Positions 52,575 to 60,860 of a DNA stretch of 64,000 bases are shown here, one piece after another (position 1 is the stretch's first letter; every line of letters starts with the position of its first letter). The stretch lies in the NCBI RefSeq assembly GCF_014530035.1, contig NZ_JACVMX010000009.1, positions 61,123 to 125,122 of the forward strand. Direction: 5' to 3'. The notes beneath the pieces are model-generated. The model was not told where the DNA came from. It made no database searches and saw only the letters and a list, made by a program, of their open reading frames with translations. The translations under genes and the position numbers were made by a program. The stretch is from Leucobacter sp. cx-328. Lineage in GTDB: Bacteria > Actinomycetota > Actinomycetes > Actinomycetales > Microbacteriaceae.

Positions 52575-55370
52575 CTAGTCCTCTGTTGACTGCGTTTTTT
52601 CTTGCGCATTCTTACGCTTGCGAAGGCCAGCGAATGCTAATCCACCGCCAACGAGTACGAGTGCACCAATGCCAATCCAGACGCCAACCGGAACACCTGC
52701 ACCGCCGGTGTGCGTGAGTCCACCAGGTGTTGTGGGATGGGTGCCAGTCGTACCTCCGGTTGCTCCGGCATTGCCACCGTTCACGTCAACAGAAGGTTCG
52801 TTCGCTTTCCACCCTGCGTACAAAGTAAACGCTTGGGTTACGGACGAGGTGAAGTCATACTTCGTGCTTGCCTTCTCATCAGTGAACCAGCCCACGAATG
52901 AGTAACCATTGCGATGCGGCAGCATGGGAATGGGGAGACGGCCACCGTAGTCCACCGAAGCCGGCTCAACTGAAGAGCCTTCCCCTGTGTTAAAGGTGAT
53001 CGTGAATGCGTCGATTTTCCACCCTGCGTAGAGGTGTATCGGCCCGGTAACAGGCTGGTCAAAGTCATAGAGAGCTGTAGCGTCCGAATCAGTGTGCCAA
53101 CCTGTAAAGCTGTAGTGTTCGCGGATCGGTGGCTCTGGCGCCGGAATCAATTCTCCGTAAGTAACCGTCATCGGAGGCAGCGCTGAGCCGCCGTCAGTGG
53201 AGAAGGTCACCTCGTACGTTTCTGCCGTCCATCCGGCGTAGAGCGTGAGCGCGCTGGTGACTGGGGTGTCGAACTTGTACTTCGTTTTGGTGTCTTTGTC
53301 GGTGTACCAGCCGGTGAAGGTGTGGCCTTCGAGGGTCGGGGCAGCGGGTTCGGTGACGGGCTTGCCGTGGTCGATGGTTGCTGCTGCGACGGCTGATCCG
53401 CCTTGGCTGTCAAAGGTGACGGCGTACGCGTTCAGTGACCATCCGGCGTAGAGCGTGAGCGCGCTGGTGACTGGGGTGTCGAACTTGTACTTTGTCTTGG
53501 TGTCTTTGTCGGTGTACCAGCCGGTGAAGGTGTGGCCTTCGAGGGTTGGGGCAGCGGGTTCGGTGACGGGCTTGCCGTGGTCGATGGTTGCTGCTGCGAC
53601 GGCTGATCCGCCTTGGCTGTCAAAGGTGACGGCGTACGCGTTCAGTGACCATCCGGCGTAGAGCGTGAGCGCGCTGGTGACTGGGGTGTCGAACTTGTAC
53701 TTTGTCTTGGTGTCTTTGTCGGTGTACCAGCCGGTGAAGGTGTGGCCTTCGAGGGTTGGGGCAGCGGGTTCGGTGACGGGCTTGCCGTGGTCGATGGTTG
53801 CTGCTGCGACGGCTGATCCGCCTTGGCTGTCAAAGGTGACGGCGTACGCGTTCAGTGACCATCCGGCGTAGAGCGTGAGCGCGCTGGTGACTGGGGTGTC
53901 GAACTTGTACTTTGTCTTGGTGTCTTTGTCGGTGTACCAGCCGGTGAAGGTGTGGCCTTCGAGGGTTGGGGCAGCGGGTTCGGTGACGGGTTTGCCGTGG
54001 TCGATGGTTGCTGCTGCGACGGCTGATCCGCCTTGACTGTCAAAAGTGACGTTGTAGGTGTCGACCTTCCAACCTGCGTAGAGCGTGAGCGCGCTGGTGA
54101 CGGGGGTGTCGAACTTGTACTTCGTTTTGGTGTCTGTGTCGGTGTACCAGCCGGTGAAGGTGTGGTTCGCACGCGTGGGCTGCGTCGGCTCCGAGGCTGT
54201 TTTGCCAAACTCGACGGATTGAGAAGTTACCGCCGAACCACCCTGGCTGTCGAAGTCAACGGCGTACTCCGCAATTTTCCAACCCGCGTACAACGTGAGG
54301 TTATCGACCACCGGTGTGCTGAAGACGTACGTTGTCTTCGCGTCTGCATCGGTGTACCAACCCGTAAATGAGTAGTGGTCTCGCGAAGGGTTGGGCGGAG
54401 CACTTGCCTGGGCGCCGTAATTTACAGTCTGCCGATCAACGCTACTGCCACCCTGGGAACTGAAACTCACGTAGTTCTCGAGGTATCGGGTGGTATATCC
54501 GTTCCACAGGGCGGGAGACTCAGGGTAGCCTCGCTCGCGATGAATATTTACAAGGACGCTCGCTGGTGGCCCGAACGTGGTGTTGGTGACGGCCGCAGGG
54601 GGAGCGCCCTCTAGCTGCACACGGGTGAGATATCGGTTGTCGTCAAAGGCACCAGCTTCGACCCGCTTGACGTTCTGAGGGAGGTCAACGCTGGCAATCC
54701 AGTTGCTGCCGAAGGCGCTTCGCTCAATGGTGTCGATGTTGTCTGGAAACTCCACTCCCTGCAAAGCATTTTTCTCGAAGGCCGAGACGCCAATGTTCCT
54801 GAGTGGCGCTGGAAGCTTGAGCGTTCCGGTCAGGTCATTGAAGTAAAAAGCGTTTCTTTCGATGGCCTTCAGACGAGAGAACTCTCCAAAATCAATCGAC
54901 TTGATGGTGTTTTGGGCAAAGGCATATTCGGGAATCGTCTCGATCGACCTCGGTATTTCAACCGTTGTGATGGAGTTGTTTTCGAACGCGCGACTACCAA
55001 GAGATTGCAGACCCGACGGTAAGGTCAGGGCTGTGAGCCCACGACCTGAGCACGCAGAAGGGGCGATTGAGCGAATCGCATATACATTGCTGTCTGGGGT
55101 TTGAAAACCATAGGCGAAATGTAGTTCAGTACTCGGCATCTCGTTTCGAGGAAGACAGGACTTTACAACCGCACCTGCCGCAACATTGGTGGGGTCAACC
55201 TGATAGATGACGCCATCTATCGTGTGTTCTTCTACCGCAGCGTGTGCAGCGGGTGCCGTAAATTGGAGAGCCGTGAATGTGACAAGAATTGTCAGGCAGA
55301 ATGCTAGTACGAGTCGGGCAGACGGCAGCGCACGTGTGTGTGTCTGACTGTCATGCTGGTGGTGGAACAT
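52575..55370 (-). CDS. Cell-wall-anchored surface protein: BspA-type LRR plus InlB B-repeats
   Basis: 931 aa, secreted and probably sortase-anchored. The signal peptide (about 1-44) ends in AAHA. Residues about 100-265 are BspA-like LRR_5 repeats (LTLPSGLQSLGSRAFENNSI, IERSAFGSNWIASVDLPQNV). Then follow eight Listeria-Bacteroides (Flg_new/InlB B) repeats of about 68-70 aa ending in YAGW; the third to sixth are nearly identical. A Gly/Thr/Pro-rich spacer leads to LTHTG, a membrane helix (VWIGIGALVLVGGGLAFAGL) and a basic tail (RKRK). LTHTG is a variant of LPXTG. Domains of this kind mediate adhesion or host/surface contact. AAGGA lies about 12 nt before the ATG. Confidence 0.88.
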   Translation of the reverse strand: MFHHQHDSQTHTRALPSARLVLAFCLTILVTFTALQFTAPAAHAAVEEHTIDGVIYQVDPTNVAAGAVVKSCLPRNEMPSTELHFAYGFQTPDSNVYAIRSIAPSACSGRGLTALTLPSGLQSLGSRAFENNSITTVEIPRSIETIPEYAFAQNTIKSIDFGEFSRLKAIERNAFYFNDLTGTLKLPAPLRNIGVSAFEKNALQGVEFPDNIDTIERSAFGSNWIASVDLPQNVKRVEAGAFDDNRYLTRVQLEGAPPAAVTNTTFGPPASVLVNIHRERGYPESPALWNGYTTRYLENYVSFSSQGGSSVDRQTVNYGAQASAPPNPSRDHYSFTGWYTDADAKTTYVFSTPVVDNLTLYAGWKIAEYAVDFDSQGGSAVTSQSVEFGKTASEPTQPTRANHTFTGWYTDTDTKTKYKFDTPVTSALTLYAGWKVDTYNVTFDSQGGSAVAAATIDHGKPVTEPAAPTLEGHTFTGWYTDKDTKTKYKFDTPVTSALTLYAGWSLNAYAVTFDSQGGSAVAAATIDHGKPVTEPAAPTLEGHTFTGWYTDKDTKTKYKFDTPVTSALTLYAGWSLNAYAVTFDSQGGSAVAAATIDHGKPVTEPAAPTLEGHTFTGWYTDKDTKTKYKFDTPVTSALTLYAGWSLNAYAVTFDSQGGSAVAAATIDHGKPVTEPAAPTLEGHTFTGWYTDKDTKTKYKFDTPVTSALTLYAGWTAETYEVTFSTDGGSALPPMTVTYGELIPAPEPPIREHYSFTGWHTDSDATALYDFDQPVTGPIHLYAGWKIDAFTITFNTGEGSSVEPASVDYGGRLPIPMLPHRNGYSFVGWFTDEKASTKYDFTSSVTQAFTLYAGWKANEPSVDVNGGNAGATGGTTGTHPTTPGGLTHTGGAGVPVGVWIGIGALVLVGGGLAFAGLRKRKNAQEKTQSTED
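53231..54070 (-). repeat. Four tandem 210-bp coding repeats
   Basis: Period exactly 210 bp, with unit starts at 53231, 53441, 53651 and 53861 (a diverged unit starts at 54071). The middle units are identical or differ at only a few bases over 210 bp, including silent positions, which points to recent duplication or gene conversion. Each unit encodes one InlB B-repeat of 70 residues (FDSQGGSAVAAATIDHGKP and so on). Copy number changes would stay in frame. Confidence 0.95.
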
Positions 55371-55640
55371 ATAACTCGTTGCTTCCTTCGCTAGCTGATG
55401 TTCGATCCCGCTTCACACAGAAGTGACCATTTATAGGCTATCCACAAATCGCGAAAGGCGCTGAGATTCCCAGGGAACAGAGATTAAAATCCTAAGTTGC
55501 GAAGTGCTTGAACCCGAAATTAATTACGCCAAATTTGCTCACGAAGACGTCAGTTCTCGTCAGGCATGAAATGCTGGAGGACACTGCGGTGGTGAGATCA
55601 CCGATGTGTTCGGTACTGCGGTAGGGTAGACAGGTCACTT

Positions 55641-55714
55641 GGGGCTGTAGCTCAGTCGGTTAGAGCACACGACTCATAATCGTTCGGTCGCGGGTTCAAG
55701 CCCCGCCAGCCCTA
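55641..55714 (+). tRNA. tRNA with CAT anticodon (tRNA-Met, possibly Ile2)
   Basis: 74 nt; acceptor GGGGCTG/CAGCCCT (first pair G-U), D arm GCTC/GAGC, anticodon loop CTCATAA (CAT), T arm GCGGG TTCAAGC CCCGC, discriminator A, no CCA. The first pair of the anticodon stem (C-T) is mismatched. The CGACTCATAATCG stem-loop and GGTCGC that follows resemble E. coli tRNA-Ile2, whose C34 is changed to lysidine, so elongator Met versus Ile2 cannot be settled by reading. A TAGGGT box at 55622-55627 may be its promoter. The 270 bp between the surface-protein gene and this tRNA hold no other gene that I can see. Confidence 0.93.
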
Positions 55715-55724
55715 CAGATCAGTG

Positions 55725-55773
55725 AAACATGTCAGCGCCACTCGTGAAATGTACGAGTGGCGCTGACATGTTT
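55725..55773 (+). terminator. Terminator of the CAT-anticodon tRNA
   Basis: Perfect 21-bp stem (55725-55745 with 55753-55773), loop GAAATGT; the distal arm ends in TGTTT. Confidence 0.88.
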
Positions 55774-55838
55774 CTGGCGTCTCTCGACGTGTGCTCGCTA
55801 TGGTTTCCATTGCGCTGTACGAACTCGTAAGCGGGCAA

Positions 55839-55883
55839 ACGAAGGAGGGGCTCGCACCATAATGGTGCGAGCCCCTCCTTCGT
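55839..55883. terminator. Terminator of the fab operon
   Basis: 22-bp complementary arms (55839-55860 and 55862-55883) with almost no loop, so the tip probably opens. It lies 15 nt beyond the minus-strand fabF stop. Confidence 0.85.
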
Positions 55884-55897
55884 GCGCTGTCGTGAGA

Positions 55898-57139
55898 CTA
55901 AGCGTCGTACGAGCGGATCGCGACAACGGCATTATGGCCACCGAAGCCGAACGAGTTCGAGATCGCGAGCTGGGGACCTTCGCCAAGGGCGACGGGCTCA
56001 GCTGAGATCGAGAGCGGGATCTCGGGATCCTGCTCGGTGACGTTGATCGTCGGGGGAGCGACGCGGTTCTGCACGGCGAGCACCGTGAACATCGCCTCAA
56101 GTGCGCCGGTGCCACCGAGGAGGTGGCCGGTTGCTGACTTGGTGGCCGAGACTGGGATTTCGTCGGTGCGATCACCAAACACTACGCGGAGTGCGTTGTA
56201 CTCTGCGCCGTCGCCAGTCGGGGTCGATGTTGCGTGGGCGTTGACGTGGGTGACGTCTTCGGGCTTCGCGCCAGCAGCTTCGAGCGCGAGGTACACCGCA
56301 CGACTCGCACCCTGGCCCTCGGGCTCGGGAGCGGTGATGTGGTACGAATCGCTTGTGACGCCGCCACCGGCGATCTCAGCGTAGATCTTTGCGCCACGAG
56401 CGAGTGCGCGCTCTTCGGTCTCGAGGACGAGCGCCGCAGCGCCTTCGCCCATGACAAAGCCGTCGCGGTCGGTCGAGTAAGGGCGCGACGCTGTTGCTGG
56501 ATCGTCGTTGCGACGCGAAAGTGCCTGCATCGAAGCGAACGACGCGATGGTGATGGGGTGAATCGCTGCTTCGGATCCGCCAGCAATCACAACGTCCGCA
56601 AGGCCGGCCTGCAGGTGCTCGTACGCGTTAACGAGCGACTCGGTGCTCGATGCGCACGCCGATGCAACGGTGCGAGCGTACGCACGTGCGTTCAGGTGCA
56701 TCGAAACAGCCGCTGCGGGCGCGTTCGGCATGAGCATGGGGACCGAGAGCGGCATGACGCGGCGCGGACCCTTTTCGCGGAGGGTGTCCCACGCGTTGAG
56801 CAGCGACCACACGCCACCAATGCCGGTTGCCCAATCAACGCCGAGACGATCGGGGTCGGTGCCTTCGAGGTTCGCGTCAGCAAACGCCTCAAGCGCCGCA
56901 ACGAGCGCGAACTGGCTCGAAGGATCCAGGCGCTTAGCTACCGGACGGTCAAGTACCTCAGTGGGTTCGACCGCAGCCTGACCAGCAAACGTGACGGGGA
57001 GCTCATACTTCTCGACCCAGTCATGCTCGAGGGTACGTACTCCGGACTTGCCGGCGAGGAGTGCTTCCCAGCTTTCGCTGGCGGTGCCGCCGATGGGTGA
57101 GGAGGCGCCGATACCTGTGACGACGATCTTCTTGCTCAT
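55898..57139 (-). CDS. fabF: Beta-ketoacyl-ACP synthase II
   Basis: Elongating condensing enzyme of type II fatty acid synthesis; 413 aa. MSKKIVVTGIGASSPIGG at the start, the nucleophile in TVASACASSTESLVNAYE (Cys 162), the His residues in VNAHATSTPTGDGAE and KSATGHLLGGTGALEA, and SNSFGFGGHNAVV are intact. The ATG at 57139 is chosen over longer in-frame starts because the family N-terminus begins there and GGAG lies 8 nt upstream. Last gene of fabD-fabH-acpP-fabF, separated from acpP by a hairpin. Confidence 0.96.
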   Translation of the reverse strand: MSKKIVVTGIGASSPIGGTASESWEALLAGKSGVRTLEHDWVEKYELPVTFAGQAAVEPTEVLDRPVAKRLDPSSQFALVAALEAFADANLEGTDPDRLGVDWATGIGGVWSLLNAWDTLREKGPRRVMPLSVPMLMPNAPAAAVSMHLNARAYARTVASACASSTESLVNAYEHLQAGLADVVIAGGSEAAIHPITIASFASMQALSRRNDDPATASRPYSTDRDGFVMGEGAAALVLETEERALARGAKIYAEIAGGGVTSDSYHITAPEPEGQGASRAVYLALEAAGAKPEDVTHVNAHATSTPTGDGAEYNALRVVFGDRTDEIPVSATKSATGHLLGGTGALEAMFTVLAVQNRVAPPTINVTEQDPEIPLSISAEPVALGEGPQLAISNSFGFGGHNAVVAIRSYDA

Positions 57140-57197
57140 GTTGCGTGCTCCGCTACTCGTGAAGGGATGAATCGGGCGTGCGCCCGGAAGTCTAAAT

Positions 57198-57237
57198 CGG
57201 TGTCGATCCGTGCGGAAAATGGCGCGGATCGACACCG
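57198..57237 (-). other. Hairpin between acpP and fabF
   Basis: 16-bp stem (57198-57213 with 57222-57237, one T-G pair) in the 143-nt gap between acpP and fabF. On the coding strand it is followed by ATTTAGA, a poor T-tract, so it may act as a partial terminator that keeps acpP mRNA more abundant than fabF, or protect the acpP 3' end. Confidence 0.6.
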
Positions 57238-57282
57238 GTGGGTCCGAAGACCGTGAGCCTTACGACTCGAAGGGGAAGACGA

Positions 57283-57531
57283 TTACGCCTGTGCCTTCTC
57301 GATGAAGGTGACAGCGTCGCCGACGAGCTTGAGGTTCTTGACTTCCTCGTCAGGGATCTTGACGTCGAACTTCTCTTCTGCGTTGACGACAATGGTCATC
57401 ATCGAGATCGAGTCGATGTCGAGGTCGTCGGTGAACGACTTGTCGAGTGCAACAACGTCAGCGGCGATGCCGGTCTCGTCGTTGATGAGCTCTGCGAGGC
57501 CTGCGAGGATCTCTTCGTTGCTGTAAGCCAT
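57283..57531 (-). CDS. acpP: Acyl carrier protein
   Basis: 82-aa acidic four-helix protein that carries fatty acyl chains on phosphopantetheine. The attachment Ser is in DLDIDSISMMTIVVNAEEKF (DSI in place of the usual DSL). EEILAGLAELINDETGI precedes it and DEEVKNLKLVGDAVTFIEKA follows. Position between fabH and fabF is standard. The ATG is preceded by AAGGAGAAA. Confidence 0.96.
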   Translation of the reverse strand: MAYSNEEILAGLAELINDETGIAADVVALDKSFTDDLDIDSISMMTIVVNAEEKFDVKIPDEEVKNLKLVGDAVTFIEKAQA

Positions 57532-57619
57532 GGGTTTCTCCTTGGTAATGGTGGGAATGAAAAAAGAAAGGGTAAGCCTTCACAGTCGCAGTTGGCTTGC
57601 GCCATGCGACCAATCGATC

Positions 57620-58624
57620 TTACGGCAGCTCGACGACCTGCGCACCAAACACGAGGCCAGCGCCGAAACCGATCTGCAGCGCAAGTCCGCCAGAAAGCTC
57701 TGGATGCTCCTCGAGGAGGGCGTGCATTGCAAGCGGAATCGATGCCGCAGAGGTGTTGCCCTGGGTCTCAATATCACGCGCGATGACGACGCTTTCTGGC
57801 AGCTTCAGCTGCTTCGCGAACTCATCGATGATGCGCATGTTCGCCTGATGAGGGATAAATGCTGCGAGCTCTTCGGGGGCAATGCCCGACTCTTCGAGCG
57901 TGCGACGCGCAACCTTTGCCATTTCCCAAACTGCCCAGCGGAAGACCGTCTGGCCGTCCTGGCGCAGCGTGGGCCATGCGAGTTCACCGGCTGCTTCGCG
58001 GTATTCGTTGAAGGTATTGGTGACGCGAATCGTCTCCCACTTCGAACCGTCTGAACCCCACACGGTGGGGCCGATGCCGGCGTGATCGCTCGGGCCGATG
58101 ATGACGGCGCCCGCACCGTCGCCAAGCAGGAACGAGATCGAACGATCGGTCGGATCGATCATGTCGCTCATCTTTTCAGCGCCGATCACGAGTACGTTCT
58201 TGCATGCGCCCGAGCGAACGAGCGAGTCCGCCTGGCCGACACCGTAGACGTAGCCTGCGCACGCTGCCGAGATGTCGAATGCCGCTGCGGGGGTGAGGCC
58301 GAGGCGGTGTGCCGCAAGGGATGCCATCGAGGGAGTCACCGCAACGTTTGAGATGGTCGAGATGATGACGCCGTCGATGTCGGCGCGATCGAGACCTGAA
58401 CGCTGGATTGCTTCTTCGCCAGCTGCCACTGCCATGTCGACCGCGAGTAGCTCTGCACTCGCGCGCTTGCGCGTCACGATGCCGGTACGCTGGCGGATCC
58501 ACTCATCCGAAGAATCAATGGGGCCAACGATGTCGTCGTTCGGTACCACGAGGTCACCGCGTGATGCGCCAACCGCGAGAATCCGGGTGTGCGCTGGGCC
58601 TGTGGGCTGTACGAGAGGAGACAT
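57620..58624 (-). CDS. fabH: Beta-ketoacyl-ACP synthase III
   Basis: Starts fatty-acid chains by condensing an acyl-CoA primer with malonyl-ACP; 334 aa. The catalytic triad is visible: Cys 122 in FDISAACAGYVYGV, His in AAFIPHQANMRI and Asn in ETQGNTSAASIPLAM. DEWIRQRTGI binds CoA. In relatives FabH prefers branched primers; primer choice cannot be read here. The ATG follows GAAGGA. It lies between fabD and acpP. Confidence 0.97.
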   Translation of the reverse strand: MSPLVQPTGPAHTRILAVGASRGDLVVPNDDIVGPIDSSDEWIRQRTGIVTRKRASAELLAVDMAVAAGEEAIQRSGLDRADIDGVIISTISNVAVTPSMASLAAHRLGLTPAAAFDISAACAGYVYGVGQADSLVRSGACKNVLVIGAEKMSDMIDPTDRSISFLLGDGAGAVIIGPSDHAGIGPTVWGSDGSKWETIRVTNTFNEYREAAGELAWPTLRQDGQTVFRWAVWEMAKVARRTLEESGIAPEELAAFIPHQANMRIIDEFAKQLKLPESVVIARDIETQGNTSAASIPLAMHALLEEHPELSGGLALQIGFGAGLVFGAQVVELP

Positions 58625-58657
58625 CGAAATCCTTCGGTCTATGGAATGTGTGGAGAG

Positions 58658-59572
58658 TTACGCCGCGGCGATGAGCTCGAGAGCTGCATCGAGGTCGGCG
58701 GGCGACTTAACTGCCACCGTCGGAATGCCCTTGAGGCCGCGCTTGGCGATGCCAGTAAGTGCTCCTGCGGGTGCAAGTTCAATAAGACCAGTAATACCGG
58801 ACTCCGTAAACCCGTTCATGCATGCGTCCCAGCGAACTGGCTGCGCAATCTGGGAAACGAGCGAATCGAGATACGCGGATCCGCTCGTGACGATTCTGCC
58901 ATCAGCGTTCGTCCAGAGGGGGCGGATCGGGTCAGCGGCCGAAACATCTGCGGTCTCTGCAGCGAGTGCGGGGATTGCGCTCTCCATGTAGGAAGTGTGG
59001 AACGCGCCGGCCACCTGCAGCGGAATCACTCGAGCGCCGCGGGGCGCATTCTCAACGAGCTTCGCGATGTTCTCCACCGCGCCAGCCGCTACAACCTGGC
59101 CGCCACCGTTTCGGTTCGCAGGGGTCAGACCTGCCGCAGAAATTGCGTCGAGCACAGTCTCCTCAACGCCGCCAACGACTGCCGCCATACCGGTCTCCAC
59201 CGCAGCTGCAGCCGCTGCCATTGCGCGGCCTCGCACGCCGACCAGGCGCAGCGCGTCGGTGGGATCCAGAACGCCGGCAACTACTGCGGCTGCAAACTCG
59301 CCGACCGAGTGTCCTGCGACGCCGACCTTTGCGAGATCTGCCCGTTCCGAAAGTGCATTCCACGCGAGAACCGAAGCGCCGACGATGAGCGGCTGCGCGA
59401 TGTTCGTATCGCGAATCGTGTCAGCGTCACTCGTGGTTCCGTGCGCAATGAGGTCAATCTTGGCTGCGTCTCCAGCAGCCTGCATGAACTCGCGAGCGCC
59501 TGGCAGTTCGAGCCATTCGTTCAGGAATCCGGGAGTCTGTGAGCCCTGTCCGGGGCAAGCGATAACAATCAC
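58658..59572 (-). CDS. fabD: Malonyl-CoA:ACP acyltransferase
   Basis: Loads malonyl groups on ACP; 304 aa. CPGQGSQTPGFL at the N-terminus, IAQPLIVGAS, the nucleophile elbow VAGHSVGEFAAA (Ser 89) and the His in VAGAFHTSYM are intact. The start is a GTG at 59572. First gene of the fabD-fabH-acpP-fabF run, directly after the fasR-like regulator gene. Confidence 0.95.
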   Translation of the reverse strand: MIVIACPGQGSQTPGFLNEWLELPGAREFMQAAGDAAKIDLIAHGTTSDADTIRDTNIAQPLIVGASVLAWNALSERADLAKVGVAGHSVGEFAAAVVAGVLDPTDALRLVGVRGRAMAAAAAAVETGMAAVVGGVEETVLDAISAAGLTPANRNGGGQVVAAGAVENIAKLVENAPRGARVIPLQVAGAFHTSYMESAIPALAAETADVSAADPIRPLWTNADGRIVTSGSAYLDSLVSQIAQPVRWDACMNGFTESGITGLIELAPAGALTGIAKRGLKGIPTVAVKSPADLDAALELIAAA

Positions 59573-59594
59573 GTGAATAAGTTTCTCAAATCAG

Positions 59595-59612
59595 CATGCG
59601 AACAGCCGCATG
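59595..59612. promoter_or_regulatory. Inverted repeat upstream of fabD (candidate regulator site)
   Basis: CATGCG, 6-nt spacer, CGCATG, 23 bp before the fabD start and about 40 bp after the fasR stop. An operator here would fit control of fabD by the adjacent FasR-like protein. It has not been matched to a known FasR consensus. Confidence 0.35.
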
Positions 59613-59651
59613 TATTCCATCACAGTTTAACGAAATGCTTGTAGGTATTCG

Positions 59652-60845
59652 CTAAACGCGCGCAGAAGTTTTCCTTTGGCCCTGGTTTGCAATGGAGCCA
59701 GCAATGAGTGCCGATTGTAGAATCAGTGCTTCACGGGCGCCAGTGGCGTTCCATCCGATGACCTCAGAAACCTTCTTCAGGCGGTAGCGTACGGTGTTCG
59801 GGTGCACGAACAGTTCACGCGCGGTCGCCTCGAGTGAGCGTCCATTGTCGAGATAACACCAGAGCGTCTCGAGGAGTTCGCCGGAGTGGTTCATGAGCGG
59901 ATCGTAGATCTGCTCGATGAGTGTGCGCCGGGCGAGCCCATCTCCAGCGAGCGCGCGCTCCGGAAGGAGGTCGTCTGCAAGGACCGGGCGCGGTGCGTGA
60001 CGCCAGGAACGAGCGACCGCAACGCCAGCGAGCGCAGCACGAGCGCTGCGTGATGCCTCGACCAGCGTATCCACAGAGGGGCCGAGCACAAGTGGGCCAG
60101 CACCGAAGCCTGCGCTGAGGAGCGTTGCGAGCTCCAGGAAAGGAATCGGTTCGAACGGTGTTGCATTGTCGAGCCGCGGGGCCGTGATGCGACCGATCAC
60201 CAGCACGAGACGGTTTCCCTGGAGGCCGATGAGTACGTCGGCCCCGTGGTGTCGGGCAATGCGACGGAACTGGTCGATGTCGTAGTTATGATCCGCACTA
60301 CCGACCAAAACCGCAGCCTCGCCGTCACCATGCCAACCGAGAGCAGCAATGCGGCTCGGCAACTCATCGTCAGACTCGCCCGTCAAGATTGAATCAACGA
60401 CGAGCGCCTCAAGACGGGCGTCCCAGAGGCCACGAACCTCGGCTGCGCGTGCGTACACGTCGGCTGCCGCGAACGCGACATCGCGCGAGTAGTGCAGTAC
60501 GGCTTCGCGCAGCTGCTCGCTGCGGGGTGCGACGCGCTCTTCAACGACGCCGACGACGACTCGAATGAGCTGCAGTGTTTCCTGCAGGCTGATCGAGCGG
60601 AGGAGCTCCCGCGGGGCCGCGCCGAATACATCGGACGCGACCCACGGGGTTGAGGATGGATCCTCGTACCACTGAATAAAGGAACTAATGCCGGTCTGGG
60701 CGACCAAGCCCACGGACGATCGGCGGCTCGGAGGCATGCCTCCGTACCAGGGGAGTGTTTCTTCAAGACGGGCGATGGTTTGCGTTGCAAGCTCGCCCGC
60801 TATGGTCCGTAGCCAGGAGAGTTCCTGGTCCTTGGTTCCTGTCAT
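59652..60845 (-). CDS. fasR: PucR/CdaR-type regulator of fatty acid synthesis (FasR-like)
   Basis: 397-aa transcription factor. It has a long N-terminal ligand/dimer region (about 1-200), a GGDEF-like middle part (HGADVLIGLQGNRLVLVIGR) and a C-terminal PucR helix-turn-helix (about 330-385: LEATARELFVHPNTVRYRLKKVSEVIGWNA). A gene of this type directly upstream of fabD activates the fabD-fabH-acpP-fabF operon in Streptomyces coelicolor (FasR, SCO2386). The same arrangement here, 79 nt from fabD, supports the name, though function is inferred. GAGGAG precedes the ATG. It follows aceE by 15 nt. Confidence 0.85.
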   Translation of the reverse strand: MTGTKDQELSWLRTIAGELATQTIARLEETLPWYGGMPPSRRSSVGLVAQTGISSFIQWYEDPSSTPWVASDVFGAAPRELLRSISLQETLQLIRVVVGVVEERVAPRSEQLREAVLHYSRDVAFAAADVYARAAEVRGLWDARLEALVVDSILTGESDDELPSRIAALGWHGDGEAAVLVGSADHNYDIDQFRRIARHHGADVLIGLQGNRLVLVIGRITAPRLDNATPFEPIPFLELATLLSAGFGAGPLVLGPSVDTLVEASRSARAALAGVAVARSWRHAPRPVLADDLLPERALAGDGLARRTLIEQIYDPLMNHSGELLETLWCYLDNGRSLEATARELFVHPNTVRYRLKKVSEVIGWNATGAREALILQSALIAGSIANQGQRKTSARV

Positions 60846-60860
60846 CAGTTACTCCTCGCT

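Noticed and set aside
53231..54070. CRISPR-like array
   Set aside because: Repeats are 210 bp, contiguous, without spacers, and encode one continuous protein domain array.
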